Source: Comamonas flocculans (GTDB lineage: Bacteria > Pseudomonadota > Gammaproteobacteria > Burkholderiales > Burkholderiaceae_C). Taken from it: a DNA stretch of 64,000 nucleotides. This document shows, one piece after another, positions 46,774-57,025 of this stretch. The stretch lies in the NCBI RefSeq assembly GCF_007954405.1, contig NZ_CP042344.1:1488001-1552000 (forward strand), read 5' to 3'. The notes beneath the pieces were generated by a model. It was not told the DNA's origin, did not search any database, and worked only from the letters and a program-made list of their open reading frames with translations. Position 1 is the first letter of the stretch. Every line of letters starts with the position of its first letter. The position numbers and the translations under genes are program-made.

Positions 46774-47961
46774 ATGGAGCACAAGCAGATATCCACCCGC
46801 CGCCGCAGCCTGATGCTGGGCGCCGCCGCCAGCGGCGTCGCGGCACTGACGCAGCCGCTGTCGGTGCTGGCGCAGGGGGCGGATGAAATCGTCATCGGCG
46901 GCTCCATCCCCATGACCGGCGTGTTCGCCTTTGCCGGCGTGGGCATCAACGACGGCATCCAGGATTACGTGAAGATCATCAACGACGCGGGCGGCATCAA
47001 GGGCCGCAAGGTCAAGTACGTGCCCGAGGACACGGCCTACAAGGTGGACGTGTCGGTGGCCGCGTTCAAGAAGATCACCAGCCAGAACAAGGTGAACGTC
47101 TACTACGGCGACTCCACCGGCTTTGCCAAGACCATCAACCCCGAGCTGGAGAGGAACGGCAACATCCTGATGGCCGGCGCGTCGTTTGCCAGCGAGCTCA
47201 ACGACCCGAAGAAATACCCGCACCAGTTCCTCGTCGGCCCCGACTACACCGAGATGTTCGGCATCCTGCTCAAGCACATCGCCAAGGAAAAGCCGGGCGC
47301 CAAGGTGGCCTTCGTCTATTCCGACTCCGAGTTCGGGCGCGACCCGATCGAAAAGAGCGAGGCCGCGGCCAAGCAGCTCGGCCTGTCGGTGGCTATCAAG
47401 ATCATGACGGCGGCGGGCAGCGTGGACGTTTCGGGCGAGGTCATCAAGCTGCGCCGCGCCAAGCCGGACTACACCATCTTTCACGGCTACATCCTCGCGC
47501 CCATCCCCGAGTTCATCACCCAGGGCAAGCAGCAGGGCATGACGACGAAGTGGATGGGCACCTTCTGGACCATGGACAGCTCCACCGTGATGAAGATGGG
47601 CCCGGACGGCGACGGCTTCATGGGCGTGATGCCCTACCGCTACTACTACGACACGGAGCCCGCGCCCATGCTGGAGAAGATCCGCGCCATGCGCCCCGAG
47701 TACCAGAGCACCGCCTACACCCAGGGCATGCTGGCGGCCATGCTGTTCCTCGAATCCGTGAAGCGCTGCCTGGATGCGGGCAAGCCGCTCACGGGCGACG
47801 CCATGAAGGCGGCGCTCAACTCCATCAAGGACTACGACACCGGCGGCCTGATCGGCGTGCCGATCAGCATCCCGGGCAACTCGATTCCCGTGGGCCGGGT
47901 CTACCAGGCGGACATGAAGGCGCAGAAGATGGTGGCCGTCTCCGACTGGATCAAGCTCTGA
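46774..47961 (+). CDS. Periplasmic binding protein of the LivK type
   Basis: 395 residues. A twin-Arg-like, positively charged signal (STRRRSLMLGAAASGVAALT) leads into the mature domain beginning DEIVIGGSIPMTGVFAFAG. The Leu/Ile/Val-binding fold is seen in KITSQNKVNVYYGDSTGFA and VAFVYSDSEFGRDPIEKSEA. The RRRS pattern with SLML is suggestive of Tat export but not certain. Homologues with nearby CoA ligases often take up aromatic acids. AAGGAG lies 7 bp before ATG 46774. Confidence 0.87.
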   Translation: MEHKQISTRRRSLMLGAAASGVAALTQPLSVLAQGADEIVIGGSIPMTGVFAFAGVGINDGIQDYVKIINDAGGIKGRKVKYVPEDTAYKVDVSVAAFKKITSQNKVNVYYGDSTGFAKTINPELERNGNILMAGASFASELNDPKKYPHQFLVGPDYTEMFGILLKHIAKEKPGAKVAFVYSDSEFGRDPIEKSEAAAKQLGLSVAIKIMTAAGSVDVSGEVIKLRRAKPDYTIFHGYILAPIPEFITQGKQQGMTTKWMGTFWTMDSSTVMKMGPDGDGFMGVMPYRYYYDTEPAPMLEKIRAMRPEYQSTAYTQGMLAAMLFLESVKRCLDAGKPLTGDAMKAALNSIKDYDTGGLIGVPISIPGNSIPVGRVYQADMKAQKMVAVSDWIKL

Positions 47962-47969
47962 ACCTTCTT

Positions 47970-48078
47970 GCTCCCTCCCCCTTTGGGGGAGGGCCGGGGT
48001 GGGGGCCAGCAGCGCTGAAAGGCAGCCCCGGCAGCGCAAGACCCCCATCCCCGCCTTCCCCCCGAGGGGGAAGGGGCA
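47970..48078. repeat. GC-rich inverted repeat element between livK-type and livF genes
   Basis: The left part (CTCCCCCTTTGGGGGAGGGC then CGGGGTGGGGG) reappears inverted on the right (CCCCCATCCCCGCCTTCCCC then CCGAGGGGGAAGG). Each arm also folds on itself. The whole, about 110 bp, would form a large hairpin in the mRNA and may cut expression of livF and downstream genes. Confidence 0.75.
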
Positions 48079-48097
48079 AAACCCCTGAAGCCATGCC

Positions 48098-48915
<818 letters not shown>

Positions 48916-48919
<4 letters not shown>

Positions 48920-50715
48920 ATCTCCCCGAACTCACCCTGCCGCAGATGCTGCGCGAGCGCGCCCGCCGCGACGCCACTCGCGTGGCGATCCGGCAAAAGG
49001 ACTTCGGTATCTGGAAACCCTGCAGCTGGCAGCGCTACCACGAGCGCGCCTGCCACTTCGCCCAGGGCCTGGCGGCACTGGGTCTGGCCAGCGGCGGGCA
49101 TCTGGGCGTGATCTCGGAGAACCGCATCGAATGGGTGCTGGCGCAGATGGGCGCGGGGCTGCTGGGCGCGATCACCGTCGGCGTCTACCCGACCAGCCCC
49201 TCGCCCGAGGTGGCCTACGTCATCGGCCACGCCGACGTGGACATGGTGGTCTGCGAAGACCAGGAGCAGACCGACAAGGTGCTGGATGCACTGGCCGAGC
49301 TGCCGCATCTCAAGAAGATCATCGTCGTCGAGACCAAGGGCCTGCGCAGCTTCACGCCCGAGCAGCGCGCCTTGATCGCCACCTTCGACGAGGTCGAGCA
49401 GCTCGGGCGCGAAAGCGCCAACGCCGCGCTGATCGACGAGGCGCTGGCGCGCCAGACGATGGACGACATCGGGCTGATGATCTACACCTCGGGCTCGACC
49501 GGCAAACCCAAGGGCGCGATGATCTCCTGGCGCAACATCCGCGGCGTGGTGCCGGGCATCGTGGAGCGCATGCGCCTGACCCCGGACGCCTCGCACCTGT
49601 CCTACCTGCCGCTGTGCCACGTGGCCGAGCAGATGCTGACCACCTTCACGCCGATCTACCTCGGCTCGACCGTGAACTTCGGCGAATCGATCCGCACCGT
49701 GCAGGAAGACCTGCGCGAGGTGGCGCCCAGCATGTTCCTGGGCGTGCCGCGCATCTGGGAAAAGCTGCACGCGGCGATCAACATCAAGATGCAGGAAACC
49801 GGCGCGCTGCGCCAGCGGCTGTTCCAGCACGCCCTGACGGCCTGCGGGCCGCTGGCGGACAAGCCGCGCAAGGCCTGGAGCCTGGGCGAAAAGCTGCGCT
49901 TCGGCCTGTACTACTGGCTGATCCTGCGCGCGCTGCAGAACTTCATCGGCCTGCGCCAGACCAGCGTGGCCCTGACCGGCGCCGCGCCCATCGCGCCCGA
50001 CGTGGTGCGCTTCTTTCGCACCCTGGGCGTGCCGCTGATCGAGGTCTATGGCCTGACCGAATCCACCGGCATGGTCACCGGCCACCGCATCGACGACGTG
50101 GCGATAGGCACCGTCGGCCCGGTCACCGAAGGGGTCCAGTACCGCATTGCCGACAACGGCGAATTCCAGATCAGGGGCGACATGGTGTTTGCCGGCTACT
50201 ACAAGAACCCCGAGGCGACGGCGCAGTCCATCGTCCATGGGTGGCTGCACACCGGCGACGTGGTGCGCGAGGAGGGCGGCCAGATCCGTATCGTCGATCG
50301 CCTCAAGGACATCATGATCACCGCCGGCGGCAAGAACATCACGCCGTCCGAGATCGAAAACACCATGAAGGCCAGCCCTTTCATCAAGGAGTGCATCATC
50401 GTGGCCGACGCGCGCAAGTTCGTCGCGGCGCTGGTGATGATCGACTTCGAGACCGTGGGCAAATGGGCCGAGGCGCGGCGCATCGCCTTCACGCACTTCC
50501 GCTCGCTGGTGCAAACGCCCGAGGTGCAGCAACTGGTGGACGAGGAGATCGCCCACGGCAATGCCAAGCTTGCGCAGGTGGCGCAGATCCGCAAGTTCCA
50601 CCTGCTGACCAAAGAGCTGGACCATGACGACGGCGAGGTGACCGCCACCATGAAGGTGCGCCGCGCCAGCATCTACAAGACCTATGCCGAGGAGATCGAG
50701 GCGCTGTACCGCTGA
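48916..50715 (+). CDS. Long-chain-type acyl-CoA synthetase (AMP-forming)
   Basis: 599 residues. Activates a carboxylic acid to its CoA thioester via an acyl-adenylate. The P-loop is YTSGSTGKPKGAM (about residues 194-206), followed by the linker and VYGLTESTGMVTG, HTGDVVREEGGQ and DRLKDIMITAGGKNITP. The last segment carries the catalytic lysine region. It resembles the FadD15-like group rather than phenylacetate-CoA ligase. Adjacent to the transporter ATPase with a 4-bp overlap, it presumably acts on the imported acid. Confidence 0.88.
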
Positions 50716-50737
50716 GAACCCCGCAACATGAAAATTT

Positions 50738-50790
50738 GAACGAAATCCGGCCCAAACGCTTGCCATGCAAGCGTTGACAGCTATTCTTTC
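50738..50790 (+). repeat. Interspersed palindromic repeat, copy 8, before the enoyl-CoA hydratase gene
   Basis: AAACGCTTGCCATGCAAGCGTT is nearly a perfect palindrome (AACGCTTGC/GCAAGCGTT), then GACAGCTATTCTTTC. It ends 3 bp before the hydratase ATG, so its AGGATG end may act as ribosome site. Confidence 0.85.
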
Positions 50791-50793
50791 AGG

Positions 50794-51579
50794 ATGATGA
50801 AGATGGAAAACACCTTGCTGACCGAGCGCGACGGAGCCATCGTCACCCTCACCTTCAACCGCCCCGACGCGCTCAATGCACTGAACGTGGAGATGGCCCA
50901 GGCCTTGCTCGCCGCCCTGCGCGGCATCGCCGCCGACAAGACCGTGCGCGCCCTCGTTCTCAAGGGCGCGGGCCGCGCTTTCATCGCCGGGGGCGACCTG
51001 GCCGTGCTGCGCGCCAACCCGACCGAAGGCGTGCGCTCGCTGCTCACTCCCCTGAACGAGGCCATCACGCTGATGCACGCGATGGACGCGCCGGTCATCG
51101 CCCAGGTGCACGGTGCCAGCGCCGGGGGCGGCATGTCGCTGATGCTGATGTGCGACTTCATCCTCGCGGCCGAAGGCACCAAATTCAACCTGGCCTACAT
51201 CAATCTCGGCACCAATTGCGACCTGGGCGGCTCCTGGGCGCTGCCGCGCCTGGTGGGCCTGCGCCATGCGCTGGAGATCGCCCTGCTGGGCGACAACCTC
51301 GGCGCCGAGGAAGCCCTGCGCCTGGGCCTGATCAACCGCGTGCTGCCCGCGGACGAACTGCCCGCCGCCACGCGGGCGCTGGCCGAACGTCTGGCCAGCG
51401 GCCCCACCCTGGCCTACGGCCGCATGAAGCGCCTGATGCGCGAGAGTCTGGAGCGCGACCTGGCAAGCCAACTGCAGGCCGAGGCACTATCCTTTGAAGC
51501 CTGTACCCACACCGACGACCTGCGCGAAGGGCTCAACGCCTTCTTCGAGCGGCGCAAACCGGTGTTTCGCGGCCAATGA
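50794..51579 (+). CDS. Enoyl-CoA hydratase/isomerase, PaaG-like
   Basis: 261 residues of the crotonase family. The oxyanion-hole segments are [11 protein letters not shown] and [20 protein letters not shown]. At the usual first catalytic Glu position there is AYINLGTN (Asn), and at the second [14 protein letters not shown] (Asp), the pattern of isomerase members such as PaaG instead of hydratases. It may isomerise or hydrate an unsaturated acyl-CoA. The usable starts are ATG 50794 or ATG 50806. The thiolase gene follows by 23 bp. Confidence 0.8.
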   Translation: MMKMENTLLTERDGAIVTLTFNRPDALNALNVEMAQALLAALRGIAADKTVRALVLKGAGRAFIAGGDLAVLRANPTEGVRSLLTPLNEAITLMHAMDAPVIAQVHGASAGGGMSLMLMCDFILAAEGTKFNLAYINLGTNCDLGGSWALPRLVGLRHALEIALLGDNLGAEEALRLGLINRVLPADELPAATRALAERLASGPTLAYGRMKRLMRESLERDLASQLQAEALSFEACTHTDDLREGLNAFFERRKPVFRGQ

Positions 51580-51602
51580 TTTCTGATGAATGGAGTTTCC
51601 CC

Positions 51603-52790
51603 ATGTCCCAACGTGAAGTTTTCGTCGTCGGTACCGCACGCACTGCGGTCGGCAGCTTTGGCGGTTCGCTGAAAGACGTGCCCAACACCACGCTTGCCAC
51701 CACCGTGGTCAAGGCAGCCATGGAGCGCGCCGGGGTCGACCCCAAGGCCGTGGGCCACGTGGTCATCGGCAACGTGATCCCCACCGACGTGCGCGACGCC
51801 TATCTTTCGCGCGTGGCCGCCATCGACGCCGGCTGCCCCATAGAAACCCCGGCCTTCAACGTCAACCGCCTGTGCGGCTCGGGCCTGCAGGCCATCGTCT
51901 CGGCGGCCCAGGCCATCCAGTTGGGTGACTGCGACGTGGCAGTGGGCGGCGGCTCCGAATCCATGAGCCGCGGCCCCTTCTTCGACACCGCCGCGCGCTG
52001 GGGCGCACGCATGGGCGACGCCAAGCTGATCGACTACATGATCGGCATCCTGCACGACCCCTGGCAAAAACTGCACATGGGCGTGACCGCCGAAAACGTC
52101 GCCGAGCGTTACAAGATCAGCCGCGAGATGCAGGACCAGCTCGCCGCCGAAAGCCACCGCCGCGCCGCCGCCGCAATTGCCGCAGGCCGCTTCAAGGAGC
52201 AGATCGTCCCCATCGAGATCAAGACGCGCAAGGGCACCGTTGTCTTCGACACCGACGAGCACGTGCGCGCCAGCACCACGGCGGAGGCGCTGGCGGGCAT
52301 GAAGCCGGTGTTCAAGAAGGAAGGCGGCACCGTCACCGCCGGCAACGCCTCGGGCATCAACGACGGCGCGGGTGCCGTGGTGCTGGTGGCAGGCGAGCGC
52401 GTGCAGGCGCTGAACCTCAAGCCGCTGGCCCGCCTGGTCGGCTACGCCCACGCCGGCGTGGACCCCAACTACATGGGCATAGGCCCGGTGCCGGCCACGC
52501 AAAAGGTGCTGCAGCGCACGGGCCTGAAGCTGGCCGACCTGGACGTGATCGAAGCCAACGAAGCCTTTGCCGCCCAGGCCTGCGCCGTCACGCAAGAACT
52601 CGGCATGGATCCGGCCAAGGTCAACCCCAACGGCTCGGGTATCTCGCTCGGCCACCCAGTGGGTGCCACCGGCGCCATCATCACCACCAAGGCGATTGCC
52701 GAGCTGCACCGCACCGGCGGACGCTACGCGCTGGTGACCATGTGCATAGGCGGCGGCCAGGGCATCGCCGCCATCTTCGAGCGGGTGTAA
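51603..52790 (+). CDS. bktB: Acetyl-CoA acyltransferase (beta-ketothiolase, BktB-like)
   Basis: 395 residues. Thiolytic cleavage of 3-ketoacyl-CoA. The nucleophilic Cys is at [11 protein letters not shown] (Cys91), the His in [13 protein letters not shown] and the second Cys in [18 protein letters not shown] is also present. It has the loop [19 protein letters not shown]. It closes a route from the imported acid to acetyl-CoA. ATG 51603 follows ATGGAG. A PHA-type or PaaJ function is equally possible; assignment of BktB is by resemblance. Confidence 0.86.
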   Translation: MSQREVFVVGTARTAVGSFGGSLKDVPNTTLATTVVKAAMERAGVDPKAVGHVVIGNVIPTDVRDAYLSRVAAIDAGCPIETPAFNVNRLCGSGLQAIVSAAQAIQLGDCDVAVGGGSESMSRGPFFDTAARWGARMGDAKLIDYMIGILHDPWQKLHMGVTAENVAERYKISREMQDQLAAESHRRAAAAIAAGRFKEQIVPIEIKTRKGTVVFDTDEHVRASTTAEALAGMKPVFKKEGGTVTAGNASGINDGAGAVVLVAGERVQALNLKPLARLVGYAHAGVDPNYMGIGPVPATQKVLQRTGLKLADLDVIEANEAFAAQACAVTQELGMDPAKVNPNGSGISLGHPVGATGAIITTKAIAELHRTGGRYALVTMCIGGGQGIAAIFERV

Positions 52791-52803
52791 ACCCAGCGCG
52801 GCC

Positions 52804-53229
52804 ATGACCGCGATCTCCCCCGAACTGCGCACCGCCTACCTGGAGACCGAATACCGGGTGGGCGGCGACGCGCCCTTCGTGCTGCGCATAGGCCAGGCCA
52901 GCGCGCAATTGCGCGCGCTGCACCTGCGCCGCCGCGTGCGCTGCAGCAGTTTCATTACCGCTGCCAACCCTGGCAGCCAGCTGCAGGATGCCGCCACCAA
53001 TGCCGAGCGGCAGCAGGCCCTGGGAACGCAATTGCGCCGCATGGGCTACGCACCGCTGCCGGGCATGGGTCAACACCCGAGCAACGGCTGGCCCGCGGAA
53101 GCCAGCTGGCTGGTGCCCGGCCTCGGGCTGGGCTGCGTACGACAACTGGCCGGGCAATGGGGGCAAACTGCGCTGATTTTCAGCGCAGAAGACGCCACAC
53201 CCCGGCTGGTTTTCACGGCCTGTGGATAA
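52804..53229 (+). CDS. DUF3293 protein, unknown function
   Basis: 141 residues. The DUF3293 pattern is seen: FITAANPGSQLQDAATNAER (about residues 50-69), LGTQLRRMGYAPLPGMGQHP and GWPAEASWLVPGL. No catalytic motif is known. It starts 14 bp after the thiolase gene, likely by chance and not function. The stop codon overlaps TGTGGATAA, which is a DnaA box in the reverse orientation. Confidence 0.7.
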   Translation: MTAISPELRTAYLETEYRVGGDAPFVLRIGQASAQLRALHLRRRVRCSSFITAANPGSQLQDAATNAERQQALGTQLRRMGYAPLPGMGQHPSNGWPAEASWLVPGLGLGCVRQLAGQWGQTALIFSAEDATPRLVFTACG

Positions 53230-53244
53230 GTCCTGAATCGGAAG

Positions 53245-53383
53245 GGGACAAGCTGCCACTTGTCCACAGGACTGGGCCCAAGGTCCAACTTGTCCCCAAA
53301 ACCGCTACACCGTCCAGCCCGCCGCAAGGCCCTCTTGTCCTTGCGCCAAACCTTTGAATTTCCAGCGCTTTCCGCACTTGTCC
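53245..53383. repeat. Cluster of five CTTGTCC motifs in a 245-bp gap
   Basis: CTTGTCC occurs at 53245-53251 (reverse), 53259-53265, 53289-53295, 53334-53340 and 53377-53383. The first two form GGACAAG-ctgcca-CTTGTCC, a perfect inverted repeat. One is extended to CTTGTCCACAGG, one base from a DnaA box. It is otherwise gene-free (53230-53474). Function unknown; binding sites of a regulator or a replication-related protein are possible. Confidence 0.7.
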
Positions 53384-53474
53384 CGGGCTTTTGGCCTCCC
53401 CTACTACTACGACTAGTTTGAATGAATACCTTCAAGAGAAAACGGCGCCCGCCGCACGCGCCTTGCCTGCCGCT

Positions 53475-54728
53475 TCAGCGCAGCATTGCATACCCCACGA
53501 AAATTGCCGCCACCAGCCCGACCAGGTCCGCAAACAGCGCGCAGGCTAGCGCATGGCGCGTGTGCTTGACGCCCACGCTGCCAAAGTACACCGCCAGCAC
53601 GTAGAAGGTGGTCTCGGTCGATCCCTGGATGATGCTGGCCAGGCGCCCGACGAAGGAATCGACGCCATGGGTCTGCAGCACGTCGATCATCAGCCCGCGC
53701 GCTCCGGCGCCCGAGAGCACCTTCATCAGCCCTACCGGCAGGGCGGGCAGAAAGTCGGTGGGTAAGCCGAGCCCGCCGATCGCGTAAGCCAGTACCGCAA
53801 GGATGGCGTCCATGCCGCCGGCTGCGCGAAACACGCCGATGGCCACCAGAATGGCGACGAGGTAGGGCACGATCTGAATCGCCACATCGAAGCCCTGGCG
53901 CGCGCCGTCGATGAAGGCGTCATACACGTTGATGCGCCGCCACACGCCCGCGATCAGGAAGAGCGCGACGATGGCCAGGATCACCGCCGCCCCGATGGTG
54001 CCGGCGATGCGCGCGGCCTGCTCGGCCGGCAGGCGCGCGAGCAGCGCCACGCTGCCCAGCAGCAGGCCCGCCACGGCCAGCACCGGCAGCAGCAGGCGCG
54101 CGCGCCACAGGGGCAGGCGCTGGGCGCTGGCCACGGCCAGCACGCCGGCCAGCAGGGCTATGAAGGTGACGATGAGCGTGGGCAGAAAGATGTCGGCGGC
54201 GTTGAAGCCGCTGGTGATGCCCTGCTGCAGCGCCACGCTCTGGCGGATGGCGATGACCGAGGTGGGAATCAGCGTGAGCCCGGCGGTGTTCATCACCACG
54301 AACATGATCTGGGCGTTGCTCGCCGTGCCTTCGGCCTCGCGGTTGAGCGTCTGCAGCTCCTTCATCGCGGTCAATCCCAGGGGCGTGGCGGCGTTGTCCA
54401 GGCCCAGCAGGTTGGCCGAGATGTTCAGCGTCATCGCGCCCTGCGCCGGGTGGCCGGCCGGCACTTCGGGGAACAGGCGGCGCAGCAGGGGCTGGGCCAG
54501 GCGCGCCAGCAGCTCCACCATGCCGGCCTTCTCGCCCACGCGCATCAGGCCCAGCCACAAGGCCATGATGCCGGCCAGGGCGAGCGAGATCTCGAAGCCC
54601 GAGCGCGCGCCGTCGAACATGGCGGTCAGCAGGCTCTGGAAGATGTCCGCCTCGCCCAGCCACCAGCGCACGCAGGCGCTGGCAAAGGCCAGCAGAAAGA
54701 AGCCGACCCAGACGAAGTTGAGCGCCAT
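53475..54728 (-). CDS. Fused SpmA-SpmB nucleoside-recognition membrane protein
   Basis: 417 residues, about ten spans. The N-terminal half is SpmA-like (SLALAGIMALWLGLMRVGEK, NISANLLGLDNAATPLGLTA) and the C-terminal half SpmB-like (FDVAIQIVPYLVAILVAIGV, STETTFYVLAVYFGSVGVK). In Bacillus these are two genes involved in spore core dehydration; in this lineage they are fused and the role is unknown, presumably transport. Start ATG 54726-54728 fits. It lies 17 bp after rdgC. Confidence 0.83.
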   Translation of the reverse strand: MALNFVWVGFFLLAFASACVRWWLGEADIFQSLLTAMFDGARSGFEISLALAGIMALWLGLMRVGEKAGMVELLARLAQPLLRRLFPEVPAGHPAQGAMTLNISANLLGLDNAATPLGLTAMKELQTLNREAEGTASNAQIMFVVMNTAGLTLIPTSVIAIRQSVALQQGITSGFNAADIFLPTLIVTFIALLAGVLAVASAQRLPLWRARLLLPVLAVAGLLLGSVALLARLPAEQAARIAGTIGAAVILAIVALFLIAGVWRRINVYDAFIDGARQGFDVAIQIVPYLVAILVAIGVFRAAGGMDAILAVLAYAIGGLGLPTDFLPALPVGLMKVLSGAGARGLMIDVLQTHGVDSFVGRLASIIQGSTETTFYVLAVYFGSVGVKHTRHALACALFADLVGLVAAIFVGYAMLR

Positions 54729-54745
54729 GGGTGGGCTGTGCCGGT

Positions 54746-55639
54746 TCAGGCGGCGGGCTGCTCGCCGCCCAGGGCTTCGATCAGCGCGGGCAGCATCTGG
54801 CTGAGTTCGCCGGTAAACAGCGCGAGGTTGGCGTCGAAGTCGTCTTCGCTGCGCTGGTTTTCCTGGGTTTCGGTTTCCAGCAGCGCCAGGCGGCGCAGTT
54901 GCAGGCCCTCGGTCAGCACGAAGCTGACCCGCCCCTGCCAGCTCATGGCCAGGCGCGTGGGCAGCTTGCCGGCGCGGATGTGTTCGGGCACTTCGGCGAT
55001 GTCCAGCGGGTGGCGGGCGTAGCGCACCACCGCCTTGTCGGCCGCGCCGGACTTGAGCTCGCACTCGTTGTCGATGCTGAAGCCGGCCGGCGCTTCCTGT
55101 TCGGTCAGCCAGGCGCTCATCGCCGCCTGGGGGCTGGTGCGCGTGTCGAGCAGCGTGAGGGAAAGGCCGCTGAGCGCCTTCACCAGCGCCGTGGTCACCG
55201 CGTCGGCGCGCGTCTGGTTGCTGGTATCTAGGGCCAGCAAGCGCGCCCGGGGATCGATCCATACACGCAGGCTGCGCCGCTGCGTGAAGGCCTGGGGCAA
55301 CAGGTCCAGGCGGGCCTCGTCTTTCAAATCGCGCTTTTCCTTGCGGCCCGGGACGCGGCCGCTGTCGCGGGTGATGGCCTCTATCTTCTCCTGCACGCGC
55401 TGGGCCACCACGCCGGCGGGCAGCATGCGGCTTTCGGTCTGCCAGCACAGCAGCCATTGCCCGGCGACGCTTTCAGCCAGCAGGCCATGCTCCTGCCCGC
55501 GCGGCGCCACCCAGCCGGCGGATTGCTCCTGGGTGGCGCTGCAGGGCACGAAGGGCAGGGCGGCAAGCGCGGACTGCAGCGCTGCAAGGTCGGGGGTCCA
55601 GGTGGGATGGACGCGATAGACGATGAGATTCTTGAACAA
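54746..55639 (-). CDS. rdgC: Recombination-associated protein RdgC
   Basis: 297 residues. RdgC forms a ring around DNA and limits RecA activity. The family opening is FKNLIVYRVHPTW, preceded directly by a TTG start (55637-55639) in place of the usual ATG. Further signatures are QRVQEKIEAITRDSGRVPGR and KKRDLKDEA-like KEKRDLKDEARLDLLPQAF, then VWIDPRARLLALDTSNQTRA. Length matches (about 300). A repeat lies 9 bp upstream, which may have displaced the original ribosome site. Confidence 0.9.
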   Translation of the reverse strand: MFKNLIVYRVHPTWTPDLAALQSALAALPFVPCSATQEQSAGWVAPRGQEHGLLAESVAGQWLLCWQTESRMLPAGVVAQRVQEKIEAITRDSGRVPGRKEKRDLKDEARLDLLPQAFTQRRSLRVWIDPRARLLALDTSNQTRADAVTTALVKALSGLSLTLLDTRTSPQAAMSAWLTEQEAPAGFSIDNECELKSGAADKAVVRYARHPLDIAEVPEHIRAGKLPTRLAMSWQGRVSFVLTEGLQLRRLALLETETQENQRSEDDFDANLALFTGELSQMLPALIEALGGEQPAA

Positions 55640-55647
55640 GGGACTAC

Positions 55648-55702
55648 TCTTGTGATAGCTGCCAGCGCTTGTCAGCAAAGGGATAGAGCTGGTTTTTATT
55701 GA
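55648..55702 (-). repeat. Interspersed palindromic repeat, copy 10 (reverse), in the rdgC leader
   Basis: The plus strand reads TGATAGCTGCCAGCGCTTGT, then CAGCAAAGGGATAGAGCTGG and TTTTTAT: same order of blocks as other copies, reversed, with a degraded second arm. It ends 9 bp before the rdgC TTG start. Confidence 0.65.
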
Positions 55703-55835
55703 TGAAACGGGGTGCGGGGATGGCGGCCGGTTGCCGGTTTTCGCAACTTTACACAGCTGCAGCACGCGCACACGGTGGGCTTACACGCGCGCCGCACACT
55801 GGCTGCCATCAACAACCGCATGCAAAGGATGCACC

Positions 55836-56366
55836 ATGAAGAAACTCACCACCCCCGTCTGGACCGCGCTGGCCGCGGCGGCCCTGGCCTTGGGCGCTGC
55901 CGGCGTGCAAGCCGCCGACCAGGTGCCCGCGCAGGCGCAGGCGCAGGCCCAGGTGCAAGGCGCCACCCCCGCGGCCGCCGAGCGCCATGCCAAGCAGCGC
56001 GCACGCTGGCAGCAAAAACGCGAGCAGCGCGCGCAAAAGCTCAAGGAAAAGCTGCAGTTGACCGATGCGCAGCTGCCCGCCTGGGAGCGCTTTCAGCAGG
56101 CCCTGCAGCCTTCCGGGCATGCGAGGGCGCAGCGCGGCGAGCTCAAGGGTTTGAGCACCCCCGAGCGCATTGACCGCATGCGTGCGCAGCGTCAGGAGCG
56201 CATGGCGCGCATGGACCAGCGCGATGAAGCGGTCAAGGCCTTCTACGCCCAGCTCAATGCCGAGCAGCAAAAGGTGTTCGACGCCCAGGGCATGCGTGGC
56301 GCGCGCAAGGGCCATGGCGACCGCCACCACGGGCAGCACCAGCGCGGCGCGTCCTCGGCTTCGTAA
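55836..56366 (+). CDS. Spy/CpxP-like periplasmic protein (LTXXQ family)
   Basis: 176 residues. A clear signal peptide (MKKLTTPVWTALAAAALALG, cleavage near VQAAD), a Gln/Ala-rich spacer, then long charged helices with LQLTDAQLPAWERFQQAL and LSTPERIDRMRAQRQERMAR. The LTxxQ motif appears in LKLQLTDAQ-type form and in QLNAEQQKVFD, as expected of Spy-like chaperones that respond to envelope stress and metals. His-rich tail (HGDRHHGQHQRG). AAGGAT precedes the start. Confidence 0.78.
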   Translation: MKKLTTPVWTALAAAALALGAAGVQAADQVPAQAQAQAQVQGATPAAAERHAKQRARWQQKREQRAQKLKEKLQLTDAQLPAWERFQQALQPSGHARAQRGELKGLSTPERIDRMRAQRQERMARMDQRDEAVKAFYAQLNAEQQKVFDAQGMRGARKGHGDRHHGQHQRGASSAS

Positions 56367-56467
56367 GGCGCGTTCTCGCGCCGGGCCGGCAGGCGCGGGG
56401 AGCGTCCTGCCGGCCAGCGGCATTGGCCGTAGACTAGCGGCCCCGACAGTCTCGCCGCACGCTCCCC

Positions 56468-57013
56468 ATGCCCCTGTTTCGCTTTCTCCCTGCAGCCCTT
56501 CTGGGGCTGCTTGCGACGGGCGCCATGGCCCAGCCGGCCGCCGCGCGGAACATGCTCTACCTGCAGGGCAGCGCCTCCGCCGGGGGCACCCACATCCTGA
56601 CGCTGGGCACCACCCTGCCCTGGCACACCTCCGGCTGGCAGCTGGGCAGCGGCGCGCTCAGCGGCCACTGGGACGCCTACGCCAGCTACTGGAACTACCG
56701 GGGCGTGCAGCGCAGCGGTCTGTGGCTGCTGGGCCTCACGCCGGTGCTGCGCTGGACGCCGGACGGCGGACGGTCCGCCTGGTTCGTGCAGGCGGGCATC
56801 GGCGTGACGCTCATGGACCACCTCTACGAGAAGCCGGGCAAGTCCTTCAGCACGGCCTTCAATTTCGCTTCCCACCTCGGGGTGGGCCTGCGTCTGGGTG
56901 AGCACCGGCAGCAGGAGCTGATGCTCAGCGTGCAGCACATCTCCAATGCGCGCATCAAGCGGCCCAACCCCGGCATCAACCTGGTGCAACTGCGCTATGC
57001 GGTGCACTGGTAG
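56468..57013 (+). CDS. pagL: Lipid A 3-O-deacylase, PagL-like
   Basis: 181 residues. Signal peptide to about residue 22, then an eight-stranded barrel. The active-site motif is QHISNARIKRPNPGINL (His157, Ser159), the family HxSNAxIxxPNPG. PagL removes the 3-O-linked acyl chain of lipid A at the outer membrane, altering LPS and immune recognition. Sequence otherwise varies as is normal for the family. It ends in an aromatic residue (Trp), typical of outer-membrane barrels. A 101-bp gap follows the Spy-like gene. Confidence 0.85.
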   Translation: MPLFRFLPAALLGLLATGAMAQPAAARNMLYLQGSASAGGTHILTLGTTLPWHTSGWQLGSGALSGHWDAYASYWNYRGVQRSGLWLLGLTPVLRWTPDGGRSAWFVQAGIGVTLMDHLYEKPGKSFSTAFNFASHLGVGLRLGEHRQQELMLSVQHISNARIKRPNPGINLVQLRYAVHW

Positions 57014-57025
57014 GCGCGGACGTCC

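Noticed and set aside
53221..53420. Chromosomal replication origin
   Set aside because: DnaA-like boxes are few, there is no AT-rich unwinding region, and dnaA, dnaN, gyrB, parAB and rpmH are absent from the window.
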